Shown here in pieces: positions 1 to 7,646 of a DNA stretch of 9,966 nt. Origin of the DNA: Verrucomicrobiia bacterium. GTDB lineage: Bacteria > Verrucomicrobiota > Verrucomicrobiae > Limisphaerales > UBA11358. The first letter of the stretch is position 1, and each line of letters begins with the position of its first letter. Below the pieces are notes generated by a model, which was not told where the DNA came from, did no database searches, and was given only the letters and a program-made list of their open reading frames with translations. The position numbers and the translations under genes were made by a program. The stretch spans positions 1-9,966 of the forward strand of contig JASHZU010000499.1 of the NCBI GenBank assembly GCA_030042375.1. Direction: 5' to 3'.

Positions 1-806
1 ACTTGGTTCATGCCTTAAGCCCGCGCAACAAGAATAAAATCATCAAGATCAATTGCGCCGCGTTGCCGCGCGAATTGATTGAGAGCGAATTATTCGGCTC
101 GGTGAAAGGAGCATTCACCGGCGCGCATTCCGATCGCGAAGGCCTGTTCCGGCAGGCGGAAGGCGGCACGCTTTTCCTGGATGAAATTTCCGAAATGCCC
201 ATCGACACGCAAAGCAAATTGCTGCGCGTGTTGCAGGACCAGGAAGTCCGGCCTGTGGGCGGCAAAGTCACTTACAAGACGAATTGCCGCATCGTGGCCG
301 CCACCAATCGCAAGCCGGACGTCGCCATCAAGGACGGCAAGCTGCGCGAGGATTTGTATTTCCGCATTTGCGCGATTTCCGTCCATTTGCCGCCGTTGCG
401 CGAGCGGCGCGACGACATCATCCTGCTGGCCAGCGCCTTTTTGAAACGGTTTGCCGCGCAGGCGAACCGGGACATCCGCGGCTTCACACAGCCGGCCATT
501 GACCGGCTGACGGAATTCGAATGGCCCGGCAACGTGCGCCAGTTGCAGAATGAAATCCAGCGCGCGGTGCTGCTGTGCGAAGGCACGGAAATCGACGCGG
601 CGGATTTGTCCATCACCACCAGCAAACCCATCGAGCATACCGAAGAGACAGACACCGGTTACACGCTGCTCGAAAGCGTCGAACGCAATGTGATTGTCCA
701 AACGCTCAAAGCGGTGTCAGGAAACAAACTGGAAGCCGCCAAACGCCTGGGCATCGGGCGGCAAACGCTCTATAACAAACTCAAGGCTTACGGAATTGAG
801 GTCTAG
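1..806 (+). CDS. Sigma-54-dependent transcriptional activator, 3' part (5' end outside window)
   Basis: The reading frame is already open at the left edge (first full codon at base 3, a TTG that is internal rather than a start), so about 267 C-terminal residues are seen. The fragment begins just after where the Walker A loop would lie. It has the sigma-54 contact loop GAFTGA (fragment residues 36-41), a Walker B segment GGTLFLDE (54-61), a sensor I region with IVAATN, and the arginine-finger region REDLYFR. The motif WPGNVRQLQN ends the AAA+ domain. The last ~45 residues form a Fis-type helix-turn-helix (EAAKRLGIGRQTLYNKLKAYGI). Family knowledge: such proteins remodel sigma-54 RNA polymerase by ATP hydrolysis, and many carry an N-terminal receiver domain, which cannot be checked here. 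The stop lies only 6 bp before kduI, so it may share a transcript with the uronate genes and regulate them; that link is inference. Confidence 0.95.
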   Translation, partial: LVHALSPRNKNKIIKINCAALPRELIESELFGSVKGAFTGAHSDREGLFRQAEGGTLFLDEISEMPIDTQSKLLRVLQDQEVRPVGGKVTYKTNCRIVAATNRKPDVAIKDGKLREDLYFRICAISVHLPPLRERRDDIILLASAFLKRFAAQANRDIRGFTQPAIDRLTEFEWPGNVRQLQNEIQRAVLLCEGTEIDAADLSITTSKPIEHTEETDTGYTLLESVERNVIVQTLKAVSGNKLEAAKRLGIGRQTLYNKLKAYGIEV

Positions 807-812
807 GTTGCC

Positions 813-1649
813 ATGTTCGAGAACACCATCCGTCGGATGCCACGTCCGCAGGACGTCACGCACATGTCCACGCAGGAAGTGCGGGATGCGTTCTTAATTG
901 AGAAGCTGTTTGTGCCCGGGCAGGTGGCGGGAACGTTCACGGATCTGGACCGCCTCGCGGTCGGTGGCGCAATACCAACGGACAAGCCGATTGAATTGCC
1001 CAACCACAAAGAAACGGGCCGTGCCTTTTTCCTGGAGCGCCGCGAACTGGGCGCCATCAATGTGGGCGGCGCGGGCAAAATTATCGCCGATGGCAAGACG
1101 TTCGCGCTGGAGAAATTGGACTGCGCCTATTTGCCCATGGGAACCAAGTCGGTAGTTTTCGAAAGCGTCGATGCAAAGGCCCCGGCCAAATTTTATTTTC
1201 TTAGTTGCCCAGCGCACGCGGCGTTCCCGGCGGCGATGCTGAAGTGCAAAGACGCTTCGCCGGTGGCGCTAGGTTCGCAAGCGACCTGCAACAAGCGGAC
1301 GATCTATAAATTCATCCATCAGGGCGGCATCCAGAGCTGCCAGCTCGTAATGGGATTCACGGCGCTGGAGGAGGGGAACGTTTGGAATTCCTTCCCGCCG
1401 CACACGCACTGGCGGCGCACGGAGATTTATTTTTACTTCGACCTCGGCGAAAAAATCCTCACCCATTTTTTGGGCGAGCCCCAGGCCACCCGGCACCTCT
1501 TCATGCACAACGAGCAGGTGGCCCTGTCGCCGAACTGGTCCATCCACTGTGGTTGCGGCGAGGGCAACTACAAATTCATCTGGGGCATGGCTGGCGAGAA
1601 TCAGGTGTTCGACGACATGGACGGCGTGAAGCCATTGGATTTGAAGTAG
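813..1649 (+). CDS. kduI: 5-keto-4-deoxyuronate isomerase (4-deoxy-L-threo-5-hexosulose-uronate ketol-isomerase)
   Basis: This 278-residue protein matches the usual KduI length. KduI interconverts 5-keto-4-deoxyuronate and 2,5-diketo-3-deoxygluconate in the cytoplasm, the first intracellular step after unsaturated uronates are released from pectin. The cupin metal site is visible: H197 and H199 in PPHTHWRRTE, E204, and H245 in NWSIHCGCG, matching the His-x-His-x4-Glu...His zinc ligands of the family. The C-terminal signature FIWGMAGENQVFDDMD is also typical. The ATG at 813 follows the regulator stop by 6 bp and gives an N-terminus (IRRMPRPQDVTHMST) that fits the family, so I keep this start although no strong Shine-Dalgarno is seen. 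kduD begins 16 bp downstream, so the two are very likely cotranscribed. Confidence 0.97.
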   Translation: MFENTIRRMPRPQDVTHMSTQEVRDAFLIEKLFVPGQVAGTFTDLDRLAVGGAIPTDKPIELPNHKETGRAFFLERRELGAINVGGAGKIIADGKTFALEKLDCAYLPMGTKSVVFESVDAKAPAKFYFLSCPAHAAFPAAMLKCKDASPVALGSQATCNKRTIYKFIHQGGIQSCQLVMGFTALEEGNVWNSFPPHTHWRRTEIYFYFDLGEKILTHFLGEPQATRHLFMHNEQVALSPNWSIHCGCGEGNYKFIWGMAGENQVFDDMDGVKPLDLK

Positions 1650-1665
1650 GCTATCCGTTCCACCC

Positions 1666-2436
1666 ATGAAACGCTTTGAAAATAAAGTAGTCGTCGTGAC
1701 GGGCGCGAGCCGTGGAATCGGCCAGGCGATTTGTGCGGCGTTTGCGTTGCAGGGCGCGCGGGTGGTAGGTGTAGCAAGGAGCGGGCTGAATGAAACCTCG
1801 GCCAAGTGCGACGGCGCGGAATTTATTCCCCTGCACACGGACCTGAGCGCCGGGACGCAGAAGGTGGCCGTGGATTTGATTGCCGAAGTTGTCAAACAGG
1901 CCGGGCAAATTGACGTGCTGGTGAACAATGCAGGCATTATCCGGCGCGCGCCCGCAGTGGATTTTTCAGAAAAGGACTGGGACGAAGTATTGCGGACGAA
2001 TCTGTCCACACCGTTTTTCCTGTGCCAGGCAGCGGCCAAATGGTGGATCACCCAGGGGCGCGACAAATCGGCGCCGGGCTCGCGCCTGAAAATCGTGAAC
2101 ATCGCCTCGCTGCTTTCCTTCCAAGGCGGCATCACGGTGCCGGCGTACGCAGCGAGCAAACACGGCATTGCCGGTATTACCAAATCCCTGTCGAACGAAT
2201 GGGCGAAGGAACGAATCAATATCAACGCCATCGCGCCGGGGTATATCGCCACGGAAAACACCAAAGCATTGCGCGAGGATACCAAACGCAACCAGGCCAT
2301 TTTGGATCGCATTCCGGAAAACCGTTGGGGAAATCCCGAGGACATCGCCGGCGGCTGCGTCTTCCTGGCCTCGCCGGATTCTGACTATCTCAACGGTGCG
2401 ATCCTTAACATCGACGGCGGCTGGCTGGGGCGATGA
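1666..2436 (+). CDS. kduD: 2-dehydro-3-deoxy-D-gluconate 5-dehydrogenase (KduD, SDR family)
   Basis: The gene encodes a 256-residue classical short-chain dehydrogenase. It has the cofactor-binding motif TGASRGIG (residues 12-19), the NNAG motif (87-90), and the catalytic set S148, Y161 and K165 in IASLLSFQGG...YAASK. The segment around the catalytic serine and the tail LNIDGGWLGR resemble KduD rather than the fatty-acid reductase FabG. The known reaction is NAD(H)-linked conversion of 2,5-diketo-3-deoxygluconate to 2-keto-3-deoxygluconate. The gene directly follows kduI with a 16-bp gap, the same pairing found in other pectin-using bacteria, which makes the specific assignment safer than SDR motifs alone would allow. 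No clear Shine-Dalgarno precedes the ATG. A role as another SDR sugar oxidoreductase is possible but less likely in this context. Confidence 0.94.
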   Translation: MKRFENKVVVVTGASRGIGQAICAAFALQGARVVGVARSGLNETSAKCDGAEFIPLHTDLSAGTQKVAVDLIAEVVKQAGQIDVLVNNAGIIRRAPAVDFSEKDWDEVLRTNLSTPFFLCQAAAKWWITQGRDKSAPGSRLKIVNIASLLSFQGGITVPAYAASKHGIAGITKSLSNEWAKERININAIAPGYIATENTKALREDTKRNQAILDRIPENRWGNPEDIAGGCVFLASPDSDYLNGAILNIDGGWLGR

Positions 2437-2534
2437 ATCCCTCTTTCATCGCTTTACCCTGGTTTGTCAACCCCTCAAAATAATAGTATCGCCATACTTG
2501 CCGGGCAGGCAACAGAATTTACAATCGACGGTTT

Positions 2535-4724
2535 ATGACACAAGTTAGCCTCATCTCCTGTCGTCTTTGCTTTCTTTTCTCGTTTGCATTGATGCTTTTG
2601 CCCAACCTCCATGCGCAAACCCAGTTGGCCGACCCGCATGCCCTTTACCTGGACCCCAGCCAACCGCTGGAGGCACGCGTGAACGATTTGCTTTCGCACA
2701 TGACGCTGGAAGAAAAAATTGCCATGGTCCATGGGGATTCAAAATTTTCCACGGCCCCGATTCCGCGCCTCGGCATTCCGCGCCGCTGGATGTCCGACGG
2801 GCCGCTGGGTGTTCGCGAAGACATCTCCCACGATAACTGGAATGCCGCCGGCCACACGGATGATTATTCCACTGCGATGCCCGCGGGCATTTGCCTCGCG
2901 TCCACCTGGGACCCCGATCTGGCCTATGCCGAAGGCGAGGCCATCGGCCAGGAAGCCCGTGCGCGTGGCAAGGACATCATGCTCGGCCCGGGCGTTAACA
3001 TCTACCGCACGCCGTTGTGCGGGCGGAATTTCGAATATTTCGGTGAAGACCCCTTCCTGACTTCGCGCATGGCCGTTGGCTATATTCACGGCGAACAATC
3101 GCAGGATGTTTCTTCCTGCGTGAAACATTTTGCGCTGAACAACCAGGAATATAAACGCAACAGCGTTGACGTGGAAGTGGACGAGCGCGCGTTGCGGGAA
3201 ATTTATCTGCCGGCCTTCAAGGCCGCCGTCCAGGAAGGCGGCGTCTGGAGCGTCATGGGCGCTTACAACCAGTTCCGCGGCCAGCATTGCTGCGAAAATG
3301 ATTATCTGCTCAATCAAATTTTGAAAAAGGAGTGGGGCTTCAAAGGCCTGGTCATGTCGGATTGGAACGGTGCGCATGACACCCGCGAATGCGCCCTGAA
3401 CGGCCTCGACTGCGAAATGGGCTCGTCGCAGGCTTACGATGACTATTACCTCGCGCAACCCTACCTCAACGCCTTGAAAAGCGGCCAATTGCCCATGGCC
3501 GGCCTGGACGACAAAGTCCGGCGCAATTTACGCGTGATGTTTGCGACCCATGTTTTTGATCCCGGCCGGACCAATGGCTCGCTGGACACGCTGGCTCATC
3601 AGACGGTCTCGCGCCATGTGGCCGAGGAAGGAATTGTTTTGCTCAAAAACAAAAAAAACCTTCTGCCTCTCGATACCGCCAGAATCAAAACCATTGCCGT
3701 CATTGGCGAAAACGCCGTTCGCACCCAATCGCATTATGGCGGCAGCTCTGAAATTAAGTCGCTTTATGAAATTGCTCCGCTGCAAGGACTTATAAAACGC
3801 GCCGGACGTAACGTGAATATTATTTTTTCGGAGGGTTACGAAAAGGGTGGCGACTCCAACCTGATAGACCGCGCCGTCGCCGCCGCCAGGATGGCGGACG
3901 TCGTCATTTACGTGGGCGGATTGAACAAGGACGCCGGCGGCGACTGCGAGGGGTCGGACCGCAAGAATTTCAACTTGCCGTACGGCCAGGATGAGTTAAT
4001 CCAAAAAATTGCCGCGGCGAATCCGAAAACGATTGTGGTCCTGCTCGGCACGCCTGCCGAAATGGACACTTGGGTCGACCGTGTGCCGGCGGTGTTGCAG
4101 GCGTGGTACCCCGGCATGGAGGGCGGAAACGCGCTCGCCGGCATTTTGTTCGGTGACGTGAATCCCTCGGGCAAACTGCCTTGCAGTATTCCGAAGCGGC
4201 TGGAAGATTCCCCCGCGCATGCCTTGGGCGCTTATCCGGGCACAAATGGCGTGGTGACGTACAAAGAAGGGCTGCTGGTAGGGTATCGGTGGTTCGACAC
4301 GAAAAAAATCGCGCCGCAATTTCCCTTTGGCTACGGCTTGAGCTATACGACCTTCAAATACTCAAACTTGGAATTGACTCACGAAAATGACGGGGCAGGG
4401 ACCATCGTGACAGCGCATTTTAACATCCAAAATACGGGTGACCGCGCCGGGGCAGAGATCGCGCAGCTTTACGTCCATGAAAAAAGCCCTGACCTGCCGC
4501 GGCCGGAAAAGGAGCTGAAAGGATTTAAACGCGTCTTTTTGCAGCCGGGCGAAACGCAGACGGTTTCAATTCCATTGAATGAAACAGCGTTTGGCTATTA
4601 CGACCCGGCTCAGAAAAGCTGGGTCGCCCAAAAGGATAGCTTTAAAATCCTTGTCGGCGGTTCCTCGCGAGATATTCAACTGAAGGGAAATTTCAAGTTG
4701 CCCGAGACATTGACGTTTAACTAG
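2535..4724 (+). CDS. Exported glycoside hydrolase family 3 enzyme (beta-glucosidase / beta-xylosidase type)
   Basis: This 729-residue protein starts with a signal peptide (hydrophobic core around residues 8-22, likely cleavage after LHA at residue 27), so it probably acts in the periplasm or outside. The GH3 N-terminal barrel spans about 45-335, with MSDGPLGVR (D88), GRNFEYFGEDP (from 163), VKHFALNNQE (K197, H198) and the nucleophile D276 in VMSDW. The second alpha/beta domain (about 360-605) holds the probable acid/base E472 in CEGSDR, and a fibronectin-III-like domain covers about 630-715. GH3 enzymes remove terminal beta-linked glucose, xylose or similar sugars with retention. Substrate cannot be told from sequence; its position between kduD and a GH105 gene suggests trimming pectic or hemicellulosic oligosaccharides. 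The start lies 98 bp after kduD. Confidence 0.95.
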   Translation: MTQVSLISCRLCFLFSFALMLLPNLHAQTQLADPHALYLDPSQPLEARVNDLLSHMTLEEKIAMVHGDSKFSTAPIPRLGIPRRWMSDGPLGVREDISHDNWNAAGHTDDYSTAMPAGICLASTWDPDLAYAEGEAIGQEARARGKDIMLGPGVNIYRTPLCGRNFEYFGEDPFLTSRMAVGYIHGEQSQDVSSCVKHFALNNQEYKRNSVDVEVDERALREIYLPAFKAAVQEGGVWSVMGAYNQFRGQHCCENDYLLNQILKKEWGFKGLVMSDWNGAHDTRECALNGLDCEMGSSQAYDDYYLAQPYLNALKSGQLPMAGLDDKVRRNLRVMFATHVFDPGRTNGSLDTLAHQTVSRHVAEEGIVLLKNKKNLLPLDTARIKTIAVIGENAVRTQSHYGGSSEIKSLYEIAPLQGLIKRAGRNVNIIFSEGYEKGGDSNLIDRAVAAARMADVVIYVGGLNKDAGGDCEGSDRKNFNLPYGQDELIQKIAAANPKTIVVLLGTPAEMDTWVDRVPAVLQAWYPGMEGGNALAGILFGDVNPSGKLPCSIPKRLEDSPAHALGAYPGTNGVVTYKEGLLVGYRWFDTKKIAPQFPFGYGLSYTTFKYSNLELTHENDGAGTIVTAHFNIQNTGDRAGAEIAQLYVHEKSPDLPRPEKELKGFKRVFLQPGETQTVSIPLNETAFGYYDPAQKSWVAQKDSFKILVGGSSRDIQLKGNFKLPETLTFN

Positions 4725-4820
4725 AGCGGTTGAAGAAATACTGTAGCCGTTTGGCAGCGAGGAATTTTGGGTTTTGGCGAGGCTTGAGCGAAAATGAAGC
4801 CAAAACCCAAAAGAACCGCT
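4725..4820. repeat. 96-bp element with nested inverted repeats between the GH3 and GH105 genes
   Basis: Immediately after the GH3 stop codon, AGCGGTT (4725-4731) is mirrored by AACCGCT (4814-4820). Inside, TTTTGGGTTTTGGC (4765-4778) pairs perfectly with GCCAAAACCCAAAA (4799-4812) across a 20-nt loop. The transcript could form a long hairpin that terminates or stabilises the upstream message. There is no uninterrupted T-run right after it, so it is not a textbook intrinsic terminator. The inverted termini make a REP- or MITE-like interspersed element another possibility. No ORF is present. Confidence 0.7.
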
Positions 4821-4903
4821 GCTTTCTGCTTGGAGCTTGAAACAGGGGGCCGATTTATCAATGATGTTCATTCATCCGCGGTGATAAACGGTCGCATGGC
4901 ACT

Positions 4904-7345
4904 ATGAAAATGACATTCTTCAATCGCATCAGCTTTTTGGTCGCACTGGTTTCCCTCTTCACGAATTTGCAGTTGCGCGCGCAGCCGGCAGCGCCTGCCG
5001 ACGCGGCGGACATTACCCCGCAAAATGTTCTCGATGTCATGCAACGGGTGGCGGATTGGCAACTGGCCCATCCTTCAGATCATAAACCGCTCGATTGGAC
5101 ACAGGCAACGGGCTATGCCGGGTTCATGGCGCTGGCGGGAATTTCCAGCAATCCCAAATATCGTGACGCCATGCTGGACATGGGCAAGGCAAACGATTGG
5201 CAGCTCGGACCGCGCAAATTCCACGCGGACGATCATTGCGTGGGCCAAACGTACGCAGAACTCTATTTTCTTTATCGCGACCCCAAGATGATTGCACCAT
5301 TGCGCGCGCGCTTCGACGACATCCTGGCCAATCCCTCCACGACGATGAGCCTGCAGTTCAACCAGCCGAACCACAAAGAGCGGGAATTGTGGTCGTGGTG
5401 CGATTCATTGTTCATGGGACCGCCAACCTGGATGCGGCTTTATGCGGCGACCGGCGATCCGAAGTACATGGATTTCGCAGTTACGAACTGGTGGTACACG
5501 ACGGATTACCTTTACGACAAGGACGCGCATTTGTTTTATCGCGACAGCACGTATTTCAACAAGAAAGAGGCGAACGGCCAGAAAGTGTTCTGGGGCCGTG
5601 GCAACGGCTGGGTGATGGCGGGCCTGGTGCGGGTGCTGCAGTACCTGCCGATGAATTCTCCCGATCGGCCGCGCTTTGAGCAATTGTTCAAAGACATGGC
5701 GCCGGCAGTCGTGGCCTGCCAGCAGCCGGACGGCCTGTGGCATGCGAGCATGCTGGATCCAGGAAGTTATCCGCTCAAGGAAACCAGCGGCTCGAGTTTT
5801 TTCGTATATGCGCTCGCGTGGGGCATCAACCAGGGTTTGCTCGACCGCGCCACCTATGAGCCGGTCGTGGACAAGGCATGGCTGGCACTGGTGGGCTGCG
5901 TGGATTCTGATGGCAAACTCACCAATGTGCAGCCGATGGGCGCAGATCCGAAAAGCTACGCCCCGGATTCCACGGAAGTTTACGGCGTCGGCGGATTTTT
6001 GCTGGCCGGAAGTGAAGTCTATCGGATGCTGGCGCTTGAAAAACCTTCCGTCAAAGTCACGGTCACCAATCCCTCTTCGTTTTATCGTTCCTGTGAAACA
6101 GTCGATTTGGACGTTGCTGACATTCTCAAGGCGTTCTCTCCGGAGAAACCTTTGCCGAAAAAAATGTATGAAGCGCCGCATTATTTACAACGCGTCACTG
6201 CCATGCCGGTGATTGACGCCGTTTCTTCGCGCGTTTTCGATTCGCAAACTTATGTGGAACCGAATTTCCCGTGGAAAAAAATCTTTCAAGTGGACCTCGC
6301 GCCGGGCGAGACGCGGACCTTCTTCATTTTAGACGAATCGAATTTGCCCGCGGCGCCGCAACCGATTGTGAAAACCTTCGCGCGCTACGTTCCGGAACGG
6401 CACGAGGATATCGCCTGGGAGAGCGACCGCATCGCGCACCGGATGTATGGCCCGGCGCTGGAAACCTGGGCGGCCGAGCCGCTCATCAGCAGCGGCTATG
6501 ATGTTTGGGTCAAACGCACACGCGACCTCATCGTCAACTGGATGTATGCCACGATGTTTCCCTACGATTTAAATGGCCCGGCGCAGGACGATTATAAGGT
6601 CGGCAAATTGCGCGGCTGCGGCGGGTTGGGCATTTGGAACGACGGCACGCTTTACGTTTCCAAAAACTGGCGCAGCTACAAAATCATCACCACCGGCCCG
6701 ATTCGCTCTGAGTTTGAACTGACTTACGATGCCTGGGATGCCGGCGGCCGGAAAGTTTCCGAGACGAAACGCATGAGCATTGACGCCGGCTCCAACATGA
6801 CCCGCGTCGAAAGCACGTTTGACAGCGATGACAATTCGCCTTTGCAAGTCGCTGTCGGTTTGAACGAGCGCCCGGGAGACCATGTATTTCTGAATGCGCC
6901 AAATTTCGATACGCCGGAAGCCATGGAATCCCAAAAACCTAATGCCTGGCAGCAAATTGGCACATGGCAGAACGACACGGCAAGAGGCCTGGTTGTGCGG
7001 GATCAGGCAGACGGCTGGCAAACTTACTGGCAGCCGCAGGATTTTTCCAAAGGCGTCATCGGCGTGGCTTTCATTTTGCCGAATGTCGATTTTTTCACGA
7101 ACGATTTTCCTGATCTTCCGGAGTCCAAAACCGCAGCGCCCACACACACGCTGACGGAAGGCCAGCCGGCCATCCGCGACCTGCTCGGCGTTGCCTCCGT
7201 GGAGATCGGCAAACCTTTTGTGTATTACACCGGCGCCGGTTGGAGTGAGAGCGGCGATTTTCCGGATGCCAAATCATGGAACGATTACGTCAGCCGGTTC
7301 GCCGAGCGCTGGCATCAACCGTTGCAGGTGACCGTGGGGAATTAG
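4904..7345 (+). CDS. Exported GH105 unsaturated uronyl hydrolase fused to a DUF4861-like domain
   Basis: The 813-residue protein starts with a signal peptide (hydrophobic 10-20, likely cleavage after LRA at residue 26). Residues about 40-380 form an alpha/alpha-barrel of the GH105/GH88 (YteR-like) type, with HADDH (D109, D110), WCDSLFMGPP (candidate catalytic D167), WGRGNGW (230-236) and QQPDGLWH ending at H280. Family knowledge: these enzymes hydrate the 4,5-double bond of unsaturated uronyl residues left by pectate or rhamnogalacturonan lyases, releasing 5-keto-4-deoxyuronate, the KduI substrate. From about 384 the sequence switches to a second domain with VTVTNPSSFYRSCETVDL, WESDRI (505-510), DVWVKRT (533-539) and YKVGKLRGCGG (564-574), which I recognise as DUF4861-like, of unknown function. 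A second ATG two codons downstream is an equally usable start. Confidence 0.9.
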   Translation: MKMTFFNRISFLVALVSLFTNLQLRAQPAAPADAADITPQNVLDVMQRVADWQLAHPSDHKPLDWTQATGYAGFMALAGISSNPKYRDAMLDMGKANDWQLGPRKFHADDHCVGQTYAELYFLYRDPKMIAPLRARFDDILANPSTTMSLQFNQPNHKERELWSWCDSLFMGPPTWMRLYAATGDPKYMDFAVTNWWYTTDYLYDKDAHLFYRDSTYFNKKEANGQKVFWGRGNGWVMAGLVRVLQYLPMNSPDRPRFEQLFKDMAPAVVACQQPDGLWHASMLDPGSYPLKETSGSSFFVYALAWGINQGLLDRATYEPVVDKAWLALVGCVDSDGKLTNVQPMGADPKSYAPDSTEVYGVGGFLLAGSEVYRMLALEKPSVKVTVTNPSSFYRSCETVDLDVADILKAFSPEKPLPKKMYEAPHYLQRVTAMPVIDAVSSRVFDSQTYVEPNFPWKKIFQVDLAPGETRTFFILDESNLPAAPQPIVKTFARYVPERHEDIAWESDRIAHRMYGPALETWAAEPLISSGYDVWVKRTRDLIVNWMYATMFPYDLNGPAQDDYKVGKLRGCGGLGIWNDGTLYVSKNWRSYKIITTGPIRSEFELTYDAWDAGGRKVSETKRMSIDAGSNMTRVESTFDSDDNSPLQVAVGLNERPGDHVFLNAPNFDTPEAMESQKPNAWQQIGTWQNDTARGLVVRDQADGWQTYWQPQDFSKGVIGVAFILPNVDFFTNDFPDLPESKTAAPTHTLTEGQPAIRDLLGVASVEIGKPFVYYTGAGWSESGDFPDAKSWNDYVSRFAERWHQPLQVTVGN

Positions 7346-7353
7346 GATGGCAG

Positions 7354-7386
7354 GGCCGCACCACACACGTGTGCTGCGCCGCGGCC
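7354..7386 (+). terminator. Possible transcription terminator hairpin after the GH105 gene
   Basis: GGCCGC (7354-7359) pairs with GCGGCC (7381-7386), starting 8 bp after the GH105 stop codon. The interval contains the perfect palindrome CACACGTGTG (7364-7373), so alternative pairings compete. A T-run (7403-7408) lies about 16 bases beyond the stem rather than directly after it, so intrinsic termination is only a possibility. Confidence 0.4.
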
Positions 7387-7416
7387 GTCTGAAATTAAAC
7401 AATTTTTTCTGAAATA

Positions 7417-7466
7417 GCTTAATAGGGCTTAATGCTGCTTAATTCCGCTTAATTCGCCTTAACGGT
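7417..7466. repeat. Phased array A: GCTTAAT repeated every 10 bp
   Basis: GCTTAAT starts at exactly 7417, 7427, 7437 and 7447, and a degenerate fifth copy, CCTTAAC, starts at 7457. The three spacer bases differ between copies (AGG, GCT, TCC, TCG), so this is a conserved 7-mer on a strict 10-bp pitch rather than a simple perfect tandem repeat. That pitch places every TTAA step on the same face of the helix. Confidence 0.85.
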
Positions 7467-7535
7467 CACCTTCGTGATTAACCCCAAGGCAACGAAGGAA
7501 ACCGGGTCGCTTCCCATGCAATGGAATTCATTTTT

Positions 7536-7567
7536 CGGTATGTATCGGTATGTATCCAGTATGTATT
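7536..7567. repeat. Phased array B: CGGTATGTAT copies at 10-11 bp pitch
   Basis: CGGTATGTAT occurs twice in tandem (7536-7545 and 7546-7555), followed by the variant CCAGTATGTAT (7556-7566). The repeated core GTATGTAT starts at 7538, 7548 and 7559. The motif differs from array A although the pitch is the same. Confidence 0.8.
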
Positions 7568-7578
7568 TTATCCTGGAG

Positions 7579-7619
7579 GGTTAATTCAGGTTAATTTACC
7601 CGCCTGCTTTTGCCTGCCA
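7579..7619. repeat. Phased arrays C and D: GGTTAATT pair and GCCTGC pair, each 10 bp apart
   Basis: GGTTAATT starts at 7579 and 7589. GCCTGC starts at 7602 and 7612. Both pairs keep the 10-bp step of the neighbouring arrays with new motifs. Either pair alone would be unremarkable; the support comes from the shared pitch. Confidence 0.6.
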
Positions 7620-7620
7620 G

Positions 7621-7642
7621 CCCCCACCCCCGGGGGTGGGGG
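7621..7642. repeat. 22-bp perfect palindrome C5-A-C5 / G5-T-G5
   Basis: The left arm is CCCCCACCCCC (7621-7631) and the right arm GGGGGTGGGGG (7632-7642), with no spacer. It can form a very stable hairpin in RNA or a cruciform in DNA. The G-rich arm also has two G5 runs that might join an intermolecular or short-loop G-quadruplex. The + strand continues AACCCTTTTATT, a weak T-run, so a terminator role is possible but unproven. Confidence 0.8.
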
Positions 7643-7646
7643 AACC

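Noticed and set aside
1269..2345. 358-codon - strand open frame opposite kduI/kduD
   Set aside because: It is antisense to two genes with intact active-site motifs, and its translation has no domain features; a GC-rich shadow frame.
2464..2490. TTGTCA with a downstream AT-rich segment as a sigma-70 promoter for the GH3 gene
   Set aside because: No good -10 hexamer lies at 16-18 bp spacing; the match is too weak to annotate.
2498..2512. Small inverted repeat TTGCC-GGGCA-GGCAA upstream of the GH3 gene
   Set aside because: A 5-bp stem is too short to call a terminator or operator without further support.
4896..4911. TGGCAC as a possible sigma-54 -24 element before the GH105 gene
   Set aside because: The -12 TTGC half is absent at the required spacing, and the match overlaps the start codon.
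5405..6181. 258-codon - strand open frame opposite the GH105 gene
   Set aside because: It is rich in Arg/His/Val with no motifs and is antisense to a confident coding region.
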